A stretch of DNA of 64,000 nt, from positions 1 to 64,000 of the forward strand of contig NZ_AUGR01000001.1 of assembly GCF_000422765.1 (NCBI RefSeq), in the 5' to 3' direction. Shown here in pieces: positions 54,949 to 64,000 of the stretch. Under the pieces are notes generated by a model, which saw only the letters and a list, made by a program, of their open reading frames with translations, made no database searches and was not told the DNA's origin. The DNA comes from Neptunomonas japonica DSM 18939 (GTDB taxonomy: Bacteria > Pseudomonadota > Gammaproteobacteria > Pseudomonadales > Balneatricaceae). The first letter of the stretch is position 1. Every line of letters begins with the position of its first letter. Both the position numbers and the translations under genes were made by a program.

Positions 54949-55566
54949 TTACTGCGATGTGTCGTTGCTTAGGTAGCCACTGATCTGCCCAAGAAACAAC
55001 TGTACTGCTTGGCCGCGGTGGCTGATGCTGTGTTTTGCCTCAGGAGACAGTTCAGCCGCTGTTTTATCAGTGTTGTTAATAAGAAATAGGGGATCATAAC
55101 CAAAACCAAACTCCCCGCGTGGGGCGTGAGCAATGCTACCTTCTAGTGTTCCTTGGCAAATAAGAGGCATTGGATCTTTTGCATGACGCATATAGACCAG
55201 CACACAGCGGTAGCGTGCGCTTCTTTCGTTGTCGGGCACATCTTGCATTGATTCAAGGAGCTTTTGGCTGTTGTCTGCATCGCCTTTTCCGGGGCCTGCA
55301 AAGCGCGCTGAGTAGATGCCTGGAGCGCCTTGTAAAGCATCTACCTCAAGCCCTGAGTCATCAGCGAGCGCTGGTAAACCGGTTATCTCGCAGGCATGGC
55401 GCGCTTTAATAATAGCGTTTTCGACAAAAGTCAGCCCAGTCTCATCAGCATCTTCTACATTGAAATGTGACTGTGGAAGAACGCTAACACTGAATTGTTG
55501 GAGTGTTTCGTTAAACTCTTTTAACTTACCTTTATTGCCGCTGGCGAGCACGATAGTCTGGGTCAT
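54949..55566 (-). CDS. rdgB: XTP/dITP pyrophosphatase RdgB
   Basis: 205 residues. ASGNKGKLKEF, ALADDSGLEVDAL, PGIYSARFAG and GEFGFGYDPLF are the Ham1 family motifs. It removes non-canonical purine triphosphates. It starts three bases after the DUF4426 stop. Confidence 0.96.
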   Translation of the reverse strand: MTQTIVLASGNKGKLKEFNETLQQFSVSVLPQSHFNVEDADETGLTFVENAIIKARHACEITGLPALADDSGLEVDALQGAPGIYSARFAGPGKGDADNSQKLLESMQDVPDNERSARYRCVLVYMRHAKDPMPLICQGTLEGSIAHAPRGEFGFGYDPLFLINNTDKTAAELSPEAKHSISHRGQAVQLFLGQISGYLSNDTSQ

Positions 55567-55569
55567 GGG

Positions 55570-56004
55570 TTATTCCGTATAAAACTTTTGATCAAAGCGA
55601 ATTGTGGTGGCAGCTTGATTAGGATCTGGTTGTACGCCAATAGTGACATGCATGATCTCTTCATTAACAAAGTTAAAGCTGCCAATGTAATACAGAGCTT
55701 TATCTTCCTTGATCGGCGTAAACGAGATCTGTTGTGTTTGTTGCATCAAGTTAGCTACATTGCCCGAAAGCACTGCTTTAATCGCTTGTTTAGAGCCATC
55801 TTTTTGCTTTTCAAAAACAGCAATATTCAGCATGGCGGTATAGCGGCTGCGTAGTAGGTTGTGTCGTTGTGCTACTTCAGGGGCAACAATACTACTGTTA
55901 AAGGCGTTGTAGTGAATAATGTAGCGATCAGTTTCAATTGACTGCTCTGCCAACGCGGCCGGCGATACTAGTAATAATAAAAACAGCGTACGAATAAGTT
56001 TCAT
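55570..56004 (-). CDS. DUF4426 periplasmic protein
   Basis: 144 residues with a signal peptide (1-19, cleavage after ALA). The rest is beta-rich, including YIIHYNAFNSS and QPDPNQAATTIRFDQKFY. Fits DUF4426, commonly placed between metW and rdgB; function unknown. Confidence 0.85.
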   Translation of the reverse strand: MKLIRTLFLLLLVSPAALAEQSIETDRYIIHYNAFNSSIVAPEVAQRHNLLRSRYTAMLNIAVFEKQKDGSKQAIKAVLSGNVANLMQQTQQISFTPIKEDKALYYIGSFNFVNEEIMHVTIGVQPDPNQAATTIRFDQKFYTE

Positions 56005-56016
56005 GATGTTTTCCTT

Positions 56017-56607
56017 TTAACGTGTGATCCGGTAGATGGCAATTTCGCCCAACATGTTGGGCCATAAATTAGTCCACCACCTGTGTTGATGCTCATTATC
56101 AACAACGGTTCGATTTAAAATATGTATATTTTTTTGCACACAAAGTTGCTCAAAATCTTTGAAGGTACAAAAGTGAATATTCGGTGTGTCATACCAGCTA
56201 TAGGATAAGAACTTGGAAACAGGCATTTGGCCTCGAAAACCAAGGTAGCCGCGTGCGCGCCAATGCCCAAAGTTTGGAAACGTCACGATACATTCTTTAC
56301 CGATGCGTAACATTTCATCAACGATCAGGTCGGGGCGGTGCATAACCTGTAAAGCTTGCGTCATGATGACAGAATCAAAACTATTATCTTTTATAGATGC
56401 TAAACCTTTGTCGATATCTTTTTCTATGACGTTTACATTGTTTTTTATGCAAGCGGTGATGTGGTCATGGTTATTTTCTATACCGTATCCGTGTACCTGT
56501 TTGTTATCCACAAGGTGGCGCAATAACTCTCCATCGCCACAACCCAGGTCTAAAACGCGTGTATCGGGTTTGATCCACTCATGAATGATTTCCTGATCAG
56601 CGCGCAT
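56017..56607 (-). CDS. metW: MetW, methyltransferase-fold partner of MetX
   Basis: 196 residues. SAM-type Rossmann motif [12 protein letters not shown], then [23 protein letters not shown] and [12 protein letters not shown], all typical of MetW. It overlaps the end of metX by 11 bp and is thought to act with MetX in homoserine acylation. Confidence 0.95.
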   Translation of the reverse strand: MRADQEIIHEWIKPDTRVLDLGCGDGELLRHLVDNKQVHGYGIENNHDHITACIKNNVNVIEKDIDKGLASIKDNSFDSVIMTQALQVMHRPDLIVDEMLRIGKECIVTFPNFGHWRARGYLGFRGQMPVSKFLSYSWYDTPNIHFCTFKDFEQLCVQKNIHILNRTVVDNEHQHRWWTNLWPNMLGEIAIYRITR

Positions 56608-57793
56608 GAGAACTCTCCTTTTCGCGTGTTTCTATATCACCATGCTGCTCGATAGGTAGATCGGCAGCAATACGGCTCATATACGCATTGAAAATTTCCA
56701 TATAGCGTGGGATTGGGATTAAAAATGCGTCGTGCCCTTGAGGAGAATCTACTTCGGTATAACTGACCTCTTTTCCTGCCTCAACTAATGCATCAAGAAT
56801 CTCCCGAGAGCGCTCAGGAGAAAAGCGCCAGTCGGTTGTAAATGCTATGAGCATAAACTTGGCCGTGACATGTTCTAACGCCTGGGCTAGATCATGATTG
56901 AACTCTGATGCCGGGTCGAAGTAGTCGAGTGCTTTTGTCATTAACAGGTAAGTATTAGCATCAAATATTGTTGAAAACCGTTCCCCCTGATATTGTAAAT
57001 AAGACTCAACCTCAAACTGCGGGTTGAAATCGAACATTAATTTTCCTGCGCTCATTTCACGGCCAAACTTCTCACGCATTCCGTCGTCTGAAAGATAAGT
57101 AATATGACCGACCATACGAGCTAGCATCAGGCCTGTTTTAGGCACAACATTATGATCGTAATATCGGCCATCATAAAAATTCGGGTCTTTAGAGATAGCT
57201 TGGCGTGCTACTTCGTTAAAGGCAATGTTTTGCGCTGATAGTTTAGGGGCTGCAGCAATAACCATACAATGTCGTAAACGCCCAGGGTAGGTAATAGCCC
57301 ACTGCATAGCTTGCATACCTCCTAAGCTTCCCCCTATTACGGCTGCCCATTGCACAATGCCTAAATGGTCTGCAAGGCGAGCTTGGCTAATAACCCAATC
57401 CTTCACTGTCATGAGTGGGAAATCTGGCCCGTAAGGCTTACCTGTTTGCGGATCTGTTTGGTTAGGGCCGCTCGAGCCATGACAACCGCCAAGATTATTA
57501 AGGCTGACGACAAAGAACTTATCAGTATCAATGGCTTTGCCAGGCCCTATGGCGGAGTCCCACCAACCGGGTTTGCTATCACCTTCGTAATAGCCTGCGG
57601 CGTGGTGATGGCCTGATAGTGCATGGCATATCAAAATGGCATTGGATTTGTCGGTATTAAGTTCGCCATATGTCTCAACCATCAACGTATATTGGTTAAG
57701 AGTCCTACCGCACGCAAGAGATAGCGGTTCTGTAAACTCTATGGCTTGAGGTGCAACTAGGCCAATAGAATCATCTGGGAATTTTTTCAACAT
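56597..57793 (-). CDS. metX: Homoserine O-acyltransferase MetX
   Basis: 398 residues, alpha/beta hydrolase fold. The nucleophile Ser is in [23 protein letters not shown] and [10 protein letters not shown] (catalytic Asp-His region) follow. It activates homoserine for methionine synthesis. In gammaproteobacteria with metW, many MetX use succinyl-CoA, which sequence reading alone cannot settle. Confidence 0.94.
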   Translation of the reverse strand: MLKKFPDDSIGLVAPQAIEFTEPLSLACGRTLNQYTLMVETYGELNTDKSNAILICHALSGHHHAAGYYEGDSKPGWWDSAIGPGKAIDTDKFFVVSLNNLGGCHGSSGPNQTDPQTGKPYGPDFPLMTVKDWVISQARLADHLGIVQWAAVIGGSLGGMQAMQWAITYPGRLRHCMVIAAAPKLSAQNIAFNEVARQAISKDPNFYDGRYYDHNVVPKTGLMLARMVGHITYLSDDGMREKFGREMSAGKLMFDFNPQFEVESYLQYQGERFSTIFDANTYLLMTKALDYFDPASEFNHDLAQALEHVTAKFMLIAFTTDWRFSPERSREILDALVEAGKEVSYTEVDSPQGHDAFLIPIPRYMEIFNAYMSRIAADLPIEQHGDIETREKESSHAR

Positions 57794-57803
57794 GTTTATG
57801 TAC

Positions 57804-57836
57804 CTCGACTAAGAAAAAGAACAAGCGTTAGTCGAG
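57804..57836 (-). promoter_or_regulatory. Hairpin in the metX leader
   Basis: CTCGACTAA and TTAGTCGAG pair perfectly around a 15-base loop, ending about 10 bp before the metX ATG. No T tract follows, so it is unlikely to be a terminator; it may affect translation or be an operator. No known SAM riboswitch pattern was recognised in this 106-bp gap. Confidence 0.35.
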
Positions 57837-57899
57837 CATCACATTTCATACAAGAGCAGAGGTGCTCGTTGCAGTATGAGCATTTTTGGTTGAATAAAC

Positions 57900-58190
57900 T
57901 CATGTGCGTTCAATGTTGTGGCGCTCCGGTAATTTGCGCGGGTTGCTAACCCGGACCACTTTATTTCGGCCTGATTCACCGCTAGCTATAGTGATAGATG
58001 ATTTGCTTACACCAAAAATTTTAGCCAAAAACTTAATCAACTGTGTATTGGCTTTTCCATGAACGGGCGGTGCTGTAATGCGGATTTTAACACTATTGCC
58101 GTGTAGACCCACTATTTCGTCACGCGAGGACTTTGGTTGAATATAGCAAGACAGCATTAATCTGCTGTCTTGCCAGTAGTTAAATGACAA
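57900..58190 (-). CDS. yggU: DUF167 (YggU) family protein
   Basis: 96 residues. YIQPKSSRDEIVGLHGN, APPVHGKANTQLIKFLA and ESGRNKVVRV are the DUF167 signature. Function unknown. It follows yggT by 21 bp. Confidence 0.93.
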   Translation of the reverse strand: MSFNYWQDSRLMLSCYIQPKSSRDEIVGLHGNSVKIRITAPPVHGKANTQLIKFLAKIFGVSKSSITIASGESGRNKVVRVSNPRKLPERHNIERT

Positions 58191-58211
58191 AAAACTATCT
58201 ATATCACTAGA

Positions 58212-58760
58212 TTACATCACCAAGCGAGCTAGTTGCGATTGGATAATTTGTATCGTGAGAAAAATAAGAATAGGTGATAGATCTAAGCCTCCCAAGGGTG
58301 GAATGACTTTTTGCGCTAACTTAAACAGTGGTTCGGTTATTTGTCCGATAAGTTGTGGCGCAGGATGATAGCTACCTGGAGCGACCCAGCTAATAATAAC
58401 AGAACCAATAACAGCCCAAAAATAGATGTTTAGAATACTATCGAGTAAACCAACCACAGCATAAATCACAAGGCTGGCCATATCCGCTTGGACATTACCT
58501 TCCGCCATCATGATTAACGCAGTAAAAATCCCAAGCTTCACAAGTAACGCAACAACCAAGGGTGAAAGGTCCATGCGGCCGGCTTTTGGCAGGAGTTTTT
58601 GGAGTGGTGCGAGCACCGGCTGGGTTAGGCGTACTATTGATTGAGATATCGGATTGTAATAGTCTGCTCGCGCTAGCTGTAGCAAAAAACGCATTAGCAA
58701 AATAAATATAAACAGTTCACCAAGTGTTCTGATGATGAGAGTAATCGGATCTTGTCCCAT
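58212..58760 (-). CDS. yggT: YggT family membrane protein
   Basis: 182 residues with two repeats of the YGGT unit (helices around LARADYYNPISQSIVRLTQP and WVAPGSYHPAPQLIGQITEP), four or more membrane segments. Probable membrane role linked to turgor or division, based on family proposals only. Confidence 0.93.
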   Translation of the reverse strand: MGQDPITLIIRTLGELFIFILLMRFLLQLARADYYNPISQSIVRLTQPVLAPLQKLLPKAGRMDLSPLVVALLVKLGIFTALIMMAEGNVQADMASLVIYAVVGLLDSILNIYFWAVIGSVIISWVAPGSYHPAPQLIGQITEPLFKLAQKVIPPLGGLDLSPILIFLTIQIIQSQLARLVM

Positions 58761-58914
58761 GGTTGGATCAGTTCCTAATCAAGTAATAGTTTTTGGCAGT
58801 ATAGTGTCTTTCAGAAAATGAATGAACCATTAAACCATGCTATCAATAAGACTTATGAGGCAATAGTCACCAGCAGGCAAAGCTCTACTAATAGACACGG
58901 TTTATAGATATGGT

Positions 58915-59742
58915 TCAGTCGTCCCCTAGCTCTTTAGCCATTTCTATCGATCTGGTCGCACATGCTTGCATAGCGTTGTCGACCAAAATGTCTAGATGGT
59001 TAGCTTGAAAAGAGAGAACTGCTTGCTCTGTTGTGCCGTTGGGAGAACAAACTCTACGCCTTAATTCGGCGGGATCAACATCGCTTAGAAGAGCCATCTC
59101 TGCCGCCCCGCGAGCAGTTTGTAGCGTAAGTTGAGTTGCTACTTCCTTTGTTAAGCCCTGCTTTTGAGCTGCTGTAATCATTGCTTCCATGAATAGGAAG
59201 TAATAAGCAGGCCCTGAACCTGAGACAGCTGTGACGGCGTGTAACTGGTCTTCTTGCTCTACCCATAAAGTAAGCCCAGTCGCTGATAAAACATTTTCAG
59301 CTTGGGCGCGTTGCGCTTGGCTAACTTGTGCATTGGCGAATAAACCATTGGCGCCCATTTTTACCAAGGCTGGCGTATTAGGCATACAGCGAACGATAGC
59401 TTGATTGCCACCAAGCCACTGGTTAATGCTATTTGAAGTAATACCCGCCGCCACAGAAATGAAGAGCGGTTTGTTTTCAGCGGCAGTAGTGGCGAGTGGC
59501 TGTAATACGGCTTTGAGCATTTGTGGCTTAACCGCTAGAACAACGATATCAGCTGATTGCATCGCTTCGTTATTGTCAGCGCTAACAAATAGTCCTAGAG
59601 AAGCTAAATCTGCTAATTTGCTCACAGTAGGGGAGCTAGCTCTGATTTTTCCGGCAGGAAAACCATTGCTGATTAAACCTCCGATGATAGCGCGTGCCAT
59701 ATTTCCAGCACCGATGAAGGCAAGAGTAGGGTGTTGACTCAC
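58915..59742 (-). CDS. proC: Pyrroline-5-carboxylate reductase ProC
   Basis: 275 residues. Rossmann motif FIGAGNMARAIIGG, VLAVKPQ, RCMPNTPA, AVSGSGPAYYF and the C-terminal EQAVLSF helix. Last step of proline synthesis. It follows yggS by 18 bp. Confidence 0.96.
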   Translation of the reverse strand: MSQHPTLAFIGAGNMARAIIGGLISNGFPAGKIRASSPTVSKLADLASLGLFVSADNNEAMQSADIVVLAVKPQMLKAVLQPLATTAAENKPLFISVAAGITSNSINQWLGGNQAIVRCMPNTPALVKMGANGLFANAQVSQAQRAQAENVLSATGLTLWVEQEDQLHAVTAVSGSGPAYYFLFMEAMITAAQKQGLTKEVATQLTLQTARGAAEMALLSDVDPAELRRRVCSPNGTTEQAVLSFQANHLDILVDNAMQACATRSIEMAKELGDD

Positions 59743-59760
59743 AATTAATACCTGCAGAAA

Positions 59761-60468
59761 TTAAGTAGGTTTTTTTGAATTAGGGTATTGGCGAGGGCCA
59801 AATAAAGCTGTACCTATACGTACCATAGTAGCACCTTCCTGAATCGCAATCTGCATGTCACCAGACATGCCCATTGATAGTGTGTCGAGTTCAGGATGTA
59901 TGTTCTTCAACGAGATGAAAATAGATTGCATCTGTGCCAATGCTACTTGTTGTTTTGCTATGTCATCTGTTGCTTCGGGTATTGCCATTAGCCCACGCAC
60001 TGATAAGTGAGGTAAGTTGGCAACTTGCAACAGTAATGCTTCAGCCTCATTAGGTAAGCACCCTGACTTGCTAGCTTCACTGCTTATATTTATTTGTAAG
60101 CAAATGTTAAGAGGTGGCAGGTGGTTTGGTCTTTGTTCTGAAAGTCTTTGAGCTATTTTTAAGCGATCTACACTATGTATCCAGTCAAAATTTTCGGCTA
60201 TAGCACGCGTTTTATTGGATTGAATAGGGCCTATAAAGTGCCAGATTATAGCCAAATCATGGAGTTTTTCTTTTTTCTCAAGGGACTCTTGGAGATAATT
60301 TTCACCAAAGTGCCGTTGGCCATGCTGGTAGAGTTCTCGTAGCTCATCTGATGAGCGTGTTTTACTAACGGCAAGTAACGTTATTTCTTCAGGTGCGCGG
60401 TGAGCGTGTTGAGCTGCTTGATTTATCAGCCGACCAACACTTTTGAAGTTCTCTGCTATGCTAGACAT
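59761..60468 (-). CDS. yggS: YggS, PLP homeostasis protein
   Basis: 235 residues, alanine-racemase N-terminal fold. The PLP-binding Lys is in LLAVSKTRSS; FGENYLQES, WHFIGPIQSNK and LSMGMSGDMQIAI are typical. It binds PLP and regulates its supply. It diverges from pilT. Confidence 0.95.
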   Translation of the reverse strand: MSSIAENFKSVGRLINQAAQHAHRAPEEITLLAVSKTRSSDELRELYQHGQRHFGENYLQESLEKKEKLHDLAIIWHFIGPIQSNKTRAIAENFDWIHSVDRLKIAQRLSEQRPNHLPPLNICLQINISSEASKSGCLPNEAEALLLQVANLPHLSVRGLMAIPEATDDIAKQQVALAQMQSIFISLKNIHPELDTLSMGMSGDMQIAIQEGATMVRIGTALFGPRQYPNSKKPT

Positions 60469-60554
60469 ATGGTTATTAATAGTTCTTCAGATTAGAGATA
60501 TGTGTCTATTTTGAAGTAACTGGTGAATTTAAGTAAGCCCTGAGTAAATACATT

Positions 60555-61589
60555 ATGGATATTACAGAACTTCTTTCGTTTACAGTTCAGCAGGGCGCTT
60601 CCGACCTGCATATTACGGCAGGTATGCCACCGGTTATTCGTGTGGATGGAGATGTGCGGCGAATTAAGCTGCCAGCGTTAGAGCAGAAACAAGTTCAGAC
60701 GCTTATTTATGACATTATGAACGATAAAATCCGTAAAGACTTTGAAGACCGGTTTGAAGCGGATTTTTCTTTTGAAGTCCCAGGGTTGGCGCGCTTTCGT
60801 GTCAACGCTTTTAATCAAAACCGCGGAGCTGCGGCTGTTTTTCGTACTATCCCAAGTAAAGTTCTGACAATGGACGACCTTGGAATGGGAAAAGTTTTCC
60901 AAGATTTATCAATGCAAGCGCGTGGCTTAGTGCTAGTAACAGGGCCTACCGGGTCAGGTAAAAGTACAACGCTGGCAGCGATGGTAGATTATGTAAATGA
61001 AGTGCGCTCCGATCATATTTTGACAATTGAAGACCCTATTGAGTTTGTGCATGAAAGCAAAAAATGCTTAGTGAATCAGCGTGAAGTGCACAGAGATACG
61101 CAGAGCTTTGCTAATGCATTGCGTTCAGCGTTGCGTGAAGATCCTGACATTATTCTTGTTGGTGAGATGCGAGATCTAGAAACCATACGTTTGGCATTAA
61201 CGGCAGCAGAAACGGGCCACCTAGTGTTCGGCACCTTGCATACAACCTCTGCGGCGAAGACGATTGACCGTATTATTGATGTATTCCCTGCTGCTGAAAA
61301 AGACATGGTGCGTTCAATGCTATCCGAGTCTTTACAAGGCGTTATCTCTCAAACTCTTCTGAAAAAAGTTAATGGCGGTCGTGTTGCCGCGCATGAAATT
61401 ATGATGGGAACCCCTGCCGTTCGAAACTTGATTCGTGAAGATAAAGTAGCGCAGATGTACTCCGCGATTCAAACGGGGGCTTCGCATGGAATGAAAACAT
61501 TGGATCAATCTCTGACAGAGCTTGTTCAAAAAGGTCTGATATCAAGAGAAACGGCTCGTGATAAAGCCAAAAACCCACAAGGTTTCTAA
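60555..61589 (+). CDS. pilT: Type IV pilus retraction ATPase PilT
   Basis: 344 residues. GASDLHITAGMPP at the N-terminus, Walker A TGPTGSGKST, Asp box and Walker B (DPDIILVGEMRD), His box (GHLVFGTLHTTSA) and the C-terminal AIRNLIRE-like segment TPAVRNLIRED. It powers pilus retraction and twitching. First of the pilTU pair. Confidence 0.97.
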   Translation: MDITELLSFTVQQGASDLHITAGMPPVIRVDGDVRRIKLPALEQKQVQTLIYDIMNDKIRKDFEDRFEADFSFEVPGLARFRVNAFNQNRGAAAVFRTIPSKVLTMDDLGMGKVFQDLSMQARGLVLVTGPTGSGKSTTLAAMVDYVNEVRSDHILTIEDPIEFVHESKKCLVNQREVHRDTQSFANALRSALREDPDIILVGEMRDLETIRLALTAAETGHLVFGTLHTTSAAKTIDRIIDVFPAAEKDMVRSMLSESLQGVISQTLLKKVNGGRVAAHEIMMGTPAVRNLIREDKVAQMYSAIQTGASHGMKTLDQSLTELVQKGLISRETARDKAKNPQGF

Positions 61590-61644
61590 AATCGTGATTT
61601 CATTCTGTACACACGATTATAGTTTTTAAAAGGAGAGTTACAGC

Positions 61645-62811
61645 GTGGAGTTTACTCAGCTTCTTAAGGTAATGATTGAGCGCGGAGCGTCAGATCTGTT
61701 TGTATCGGCAGGGGCCCGACCTAGTATTAAGGTCGATGGCACGCTGAAACCATTAACAAAAGATCCGTTGAAACCATCCCAGGCGCGCTCGTTAGTGTAT
61801 TCGACGATGACGGATAAACAAATATCCGAATATGAAAGTACACATGAGTGTAACTTTGCTATTAGTGCGCCAGGGTTGGGACGTTTCCGTGTAAGTGCTT
61901 ACTTTCAGCGTAACTCACCAGGCATGGTGCTTCGACGTATTAACGCGACTATTCCTAGCTTTGAAGAGCTAAACCTTCCCCCTGTAATGAAAGACCTTTC
62001 CATGTCTAAGCGTGGTTTGATCTTATTTGTTGGTGGTACATCAACGGGTAAGTCAACATCGTTGGCGTCGATGATAGACTATCGTAATAGACATAGCCGT
62101 GGACACATCATCACGATAGAAGACCCGATTGAGTATATTCATGAGCATAAAGAGAGCATTGTGACTCAGCGGGAAGTGGGAATCGATACGGACTCATTTG
62201 AAGTAGCGTTAAGAAATACGCTAAGACAAGCTCCGGATGTTATTTTGATGGGTGAGATTCGAACTCAAGAGCTTATGAAGTACGGACTGGCCTTTGCAGA
62301 AACGGGACATCTTTGTATGGCCACTTTGCATGCAAATAATGCTAACCAAGCCCTTGATAGAGTTGTAAGTTTTTTCCCGCCAGAACATCATGACCAGCTT
62401 TGGATGGAGTTGTCGCTTAACTTGAAAGCGATTGTTGCCCAGCAATTACTGCCTACAAAGGATGGCAAAGGGCGTCGTGCGGCAATAGAAGTGATGATTT
62501 GTACGCCGTTGATTCAGGATTTGATCCGTAAAGGTGATATTCATGAAATTAAAGAAGTCATGAAAAAGTCGACTAATTTAGGGATGCAAACATTTGATCA
62601 GGCTCTGTTTGAGCTTTATAAAGAAGACGCTATTAATTATGACACGGCGTTAGCACATGCTGATTCAGCAAATGACTTACGTCTGATGATTAAGTTAAGT
62701 GCCGATACAAACCCTGGACTAAGTATGCAAGATGATACGGATTCACTGTTTTTGCAGGAAGAAGAAGACTTTATGAATGTGTCTGGTGAAATGGAAATTG
62801 GCAAAATGTAA
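61645..62811 (+). CDS. pilU: Type IV pilus accessory retraction ATPase PilU
   Basis: 388 residues. Walker A is GGTSTGKST, Walker B APDVILMGEIRT, His box GHLCMATLHANNA, and the C-terminus is acidic and longer than in PilT (QEEEDFMNVSGEME), all PilU traits. GTG start with AGGAGAG upstream. The 55-bp gap after pilT holds a weak hairpin (AATCGTG/CACGATT, 61590-61618). Confidence 0.96.
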   Translation: MEFTQLLKVMIERGASDLFVSAGARPSIKVDGTLKPLTKDPLKPSQARSLVYSTMTDKQISEYESTHECNFAISAPGLGRFRVSAYFQRNSPGMVLRRINATIPSFEELNLPPVMKDLSMSKRGLILFVGGTSTGKSTSLASMIDYRNRHSRGHIITIEDPIEYIHEHKESIVTQREVGIDTDSFEVALRNTLRQAPDVILMGEIRTQELMKYGLAFAETGHLCMATLHANNANQALDRVVSFFPPEHHDQLWMELSLNLKAIVAQQLLPTKDGKGRRAAIEVMICTPLIQDLIRKGDIHEIKEVMKKSTNLGMQTFDQALFELYKEDAINYDTALAHADSANDLRLMIKLSADTNPGLSMQDDTDSLFLQEEEDFMNVSGEMEIGKM

Positions 62812-62826
62812 TACTGCTGAACGTAT

Positions 62827-62865
62827 AAAAAACCGAACCGTATATCAATAGGGTTCGGTTTTTTT
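62827..62865. terminator. Bidirectional intrinsic terminator after pilU
   Basis: An A tract, AACCGAACC pairing with GGTTCGGTT around a 12-base loop, then a T tract. It lies between convergent pilU and the pyrC-like gene and can serve both. Confidence 0.87.
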
Positions 62866-62872
62866 ATGCCTG

Positions 62873-64000
62873 TTATGCCCGATAGACCATTTCGCCCTTC
62901 ATCAAGGTATGTGTAACCTTACCTTTGAGAGGAGTATTCATAAAGGGTGAGTTGTGGCCCGAAGATACGCAGTTGTCACTGTTTAATTGCCATTGGGTTT
63001 CAGGGTTGAAGATGCAAATATCAGCATCACAACCAATACCTAATGAGCCTTTGTTAAGCTCTAGAATAGCGGCAGGAGCAGCGGTTAGTTTCTCTATGAG
63101 TTGTGGCAAAGAAAGGAGTTCTTGCTCTACGAGCATCAAGCCTAGAGGGAGTAAGGTTTCTAGACCCGAGATGCCGGGCTCAGTTGCTGCGAATGGCGCT
63201 TGTTTGGCTGCGGGGTCGTGTGGTTGGTGGTCAGAGCAAATTGCTTGAATACCGTCGGTCACTAAGCCGTGTCGCAAACCGGCACGATCGAGTTGGCTTC
63301 TTAATGGTGGAATAACATGAAACATGCTATTGAAGCCATTTACGTTCATATCCGTTAATAGTAAGTGGTGTATAGAAACATCGGCAGTTACGTTAAGGCC
63401 GCGTTTGCGCGCATCCGTTACCATTCTTACTGAACGTTCTGCTGATAGTTGGCCAAAGTGTGCGCGAACACCTGTCTGCTCAACAAGTAGTAAGCAGCGA
63501 GCAACCTCGATTGTTTCAGCTGTTTCAGGAATGCCGGTTAATCCTAGTCGAGTACAGGTTGTATCATCGTGCATACAGCCTTCGCCGGTTAAGTCGTGAT
63601 TTTGTGGTTGAAAAATAACTAAAAAATCATGAGTGGCAGCGTATTCAAGGCAACGTAATAATACCAGTGCACTAGGGATGCTTTTTCGGGCATTACTGAA
63701 CGCCACGCAACCTGAGCGGCTAAGAGAATGCATGGGTGCTAACTGCTCACCTTGTAGTCCTTGTGTTAGTGCGCCAACAGGTATTACATTGGCAAGCCCT
63801 GTTGCTTCGGCACGATCAATGATCATTTCAGCAACTGCAGGGTTATCTACTACAGGTTTGGTTGTAGGTGGCGTGATCATAGTGGTTATACCACCTGCCA
63901 CAGCTGCGGCCGTTTCGCTAGCTATTGTCGCTTTCTGTGTGTAGCCAGGCTCTCGAACATGTGCACACATGTCTATTAAGCCAGGTATGACAATGTGGCC
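62873..64000 (-). CDS. Dihydroorotase-like protein PyrC' (probably non-catalytic), partial
   Basis: 375 residues visible; the 5' end lies beyond base 64000 (the ATG at 63970 is internal). The frame reads IVIPGLIDMCAHVREPG: dihydroorotases have HxH at this point for zinc, but here it is Cys-x-His. SDHQPHDP and the C-terminal region are otherwise typical of the amidohydrolase fold. In Pseudomonas a catalytically dead PyrC' with lost zinc ligands forms the aspartate transcarbamoylase complex with PyrB, and the gene lies near pilTU. I infer pyrB lies just beyond the window. Confidence 0.85.
   Translation of the reverse strand, partial: GHIVIPGLIDMCAHVREPGYTQKATIASETAAAVAGGITTMITPPTTKPVVDNPAVAEMIIDRAEATGLANVIPVGALTQGLQGEQLAPMHSLSRSGCVAFSNARKSIPSALVLLRCLEYAATHDFLVIFQPQNHDLTGEGCMHDDTTCTRLGLTGIPETAETIEVARCLLLVEQTGVRAHFGQLSAERSVRMVTDARKRGLNVTADVSIHHLLLTDMNVNGFNSMFHVIPPLRSQLDRAGLRHGLVTDGIQAICSDHQPHDPAAKQAPFAATEPGISGLETLLPLGLMLVEQELLSLPQLIEKLTAAPAAILELNKGSLGIGCDADICIFNPETQWQLNSDNCVSSGHNSPFMNTPLKGKVTHTLMKGEMVYRA

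Noticed and set aside
57794..57899. SAM riboswitch upstream of metX
   Set aside because: The gap is short and shows only simple hairpins, with no recognisable SAM-I or SAM-II core.

Overview
The window looks like chromosome of a marine gammaproteobacterium related to the Oceanospirillales/Pseudomonadales. This is inferred from gene content and gene order, not from a database search. Several blocks follow the order I recall from Pseudomonas: cyaY/lptM-lysA-dapF-DUF484-xerC-HAD; hemW, rdgB, metW-metX, yggU-yggT-proC-yggS // pilT-pilU // non-catalytic dihydroorotase; and ygiF-glnE // ilvE followed by an LPS core cluster. Most of the window is therefore ordinary core genome.

Layout. 1-330: right end of an IS3-family insertion sequence lying 10 bp from the stop codon of a cytochrome c5-like gene (minus strand). 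1.1-3.7 kb: tRNA-Arg(CCG), tRNA-Thr(UGU), an acetyl-CoA hydrolase/transferase gene (minus), a decayed second copy of tRNA-Thr and about 700 bp with no intact gene. 3.7-7.2 kb: DUF3015 protein, a DUF4105 cysteine-peptidase-like protein with a probable outer-membrane barrel, msrB, and a MOSC protein. 7.2-16.9 kb: a PAS-GGDEF diguanylate cyclase (minus) diverging from a complete nosRZDFYL nitrous oxide reductase cluster. The cluster is preceded by a perfect FNR-type box placed for class II activation. 17-24.9 kb: a small membrane protein, ubiM, then three successive EAL-domain genes (REC-EAL, EAL-HDOD, PAS-GGDEF-EAL) and a TauE/SafE permease. 24.9-30.8 kb: ilvD, a small membrane protein, a Crp/Fnr-type regulator with a DUF2892 membrane protein, and a PepSY protein with a PhoPQ-like two-component pair. 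30.8-35.3 kb (all minus): argA, argE, a PiT phosphate permease and its DUF47 partner. 35.5-39.2 kb: a CYTH triphosphatase and glnE. 39.3-48.7 kb: ilvE, then LPS core and lipid A genes (ELM1-type and GT4 glycosyltransferases, YrbL-like kinase, WaaL-type ligase, LpxL-type acyltransferase, msbA, waaA). 48.7-64 kb: cyaY, lptM, the lysA-dapF-xerC operon, the hemW to yggS block, pilT-pilU, and a pyrC-like gene cut by the window edge.

How the genes work together. The nos genes make, load and power N2O reductase: NosR electron transfer, NosZ catalysis, NosDFY and NosL copper and sulfur assembly. No nitrate, nitrite or NO reductase gene is present here. Four c-di-GMP genes flank this respiratory block. 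The LPS genes form an inner-core assembly and export set. The lysA-dapF-DUF484-xerC-HAD and metX-metW pairs are tightly packed or overlapping operons.

I found no CRISPR array, prophage, toxin-antitoxin or recognisable defence system, and nothing I would call an entirely new system. The best leads are the peptidase-barrel protein paired with DUF3015, the Crp-like regulator/DUF2892 unit with a Crp-like palindrome, the TGTCA inverted repeat before the PiT operon, the unusual argE leader, and the tRNA-Thr duplication bracketing a CoA-transferase gene.
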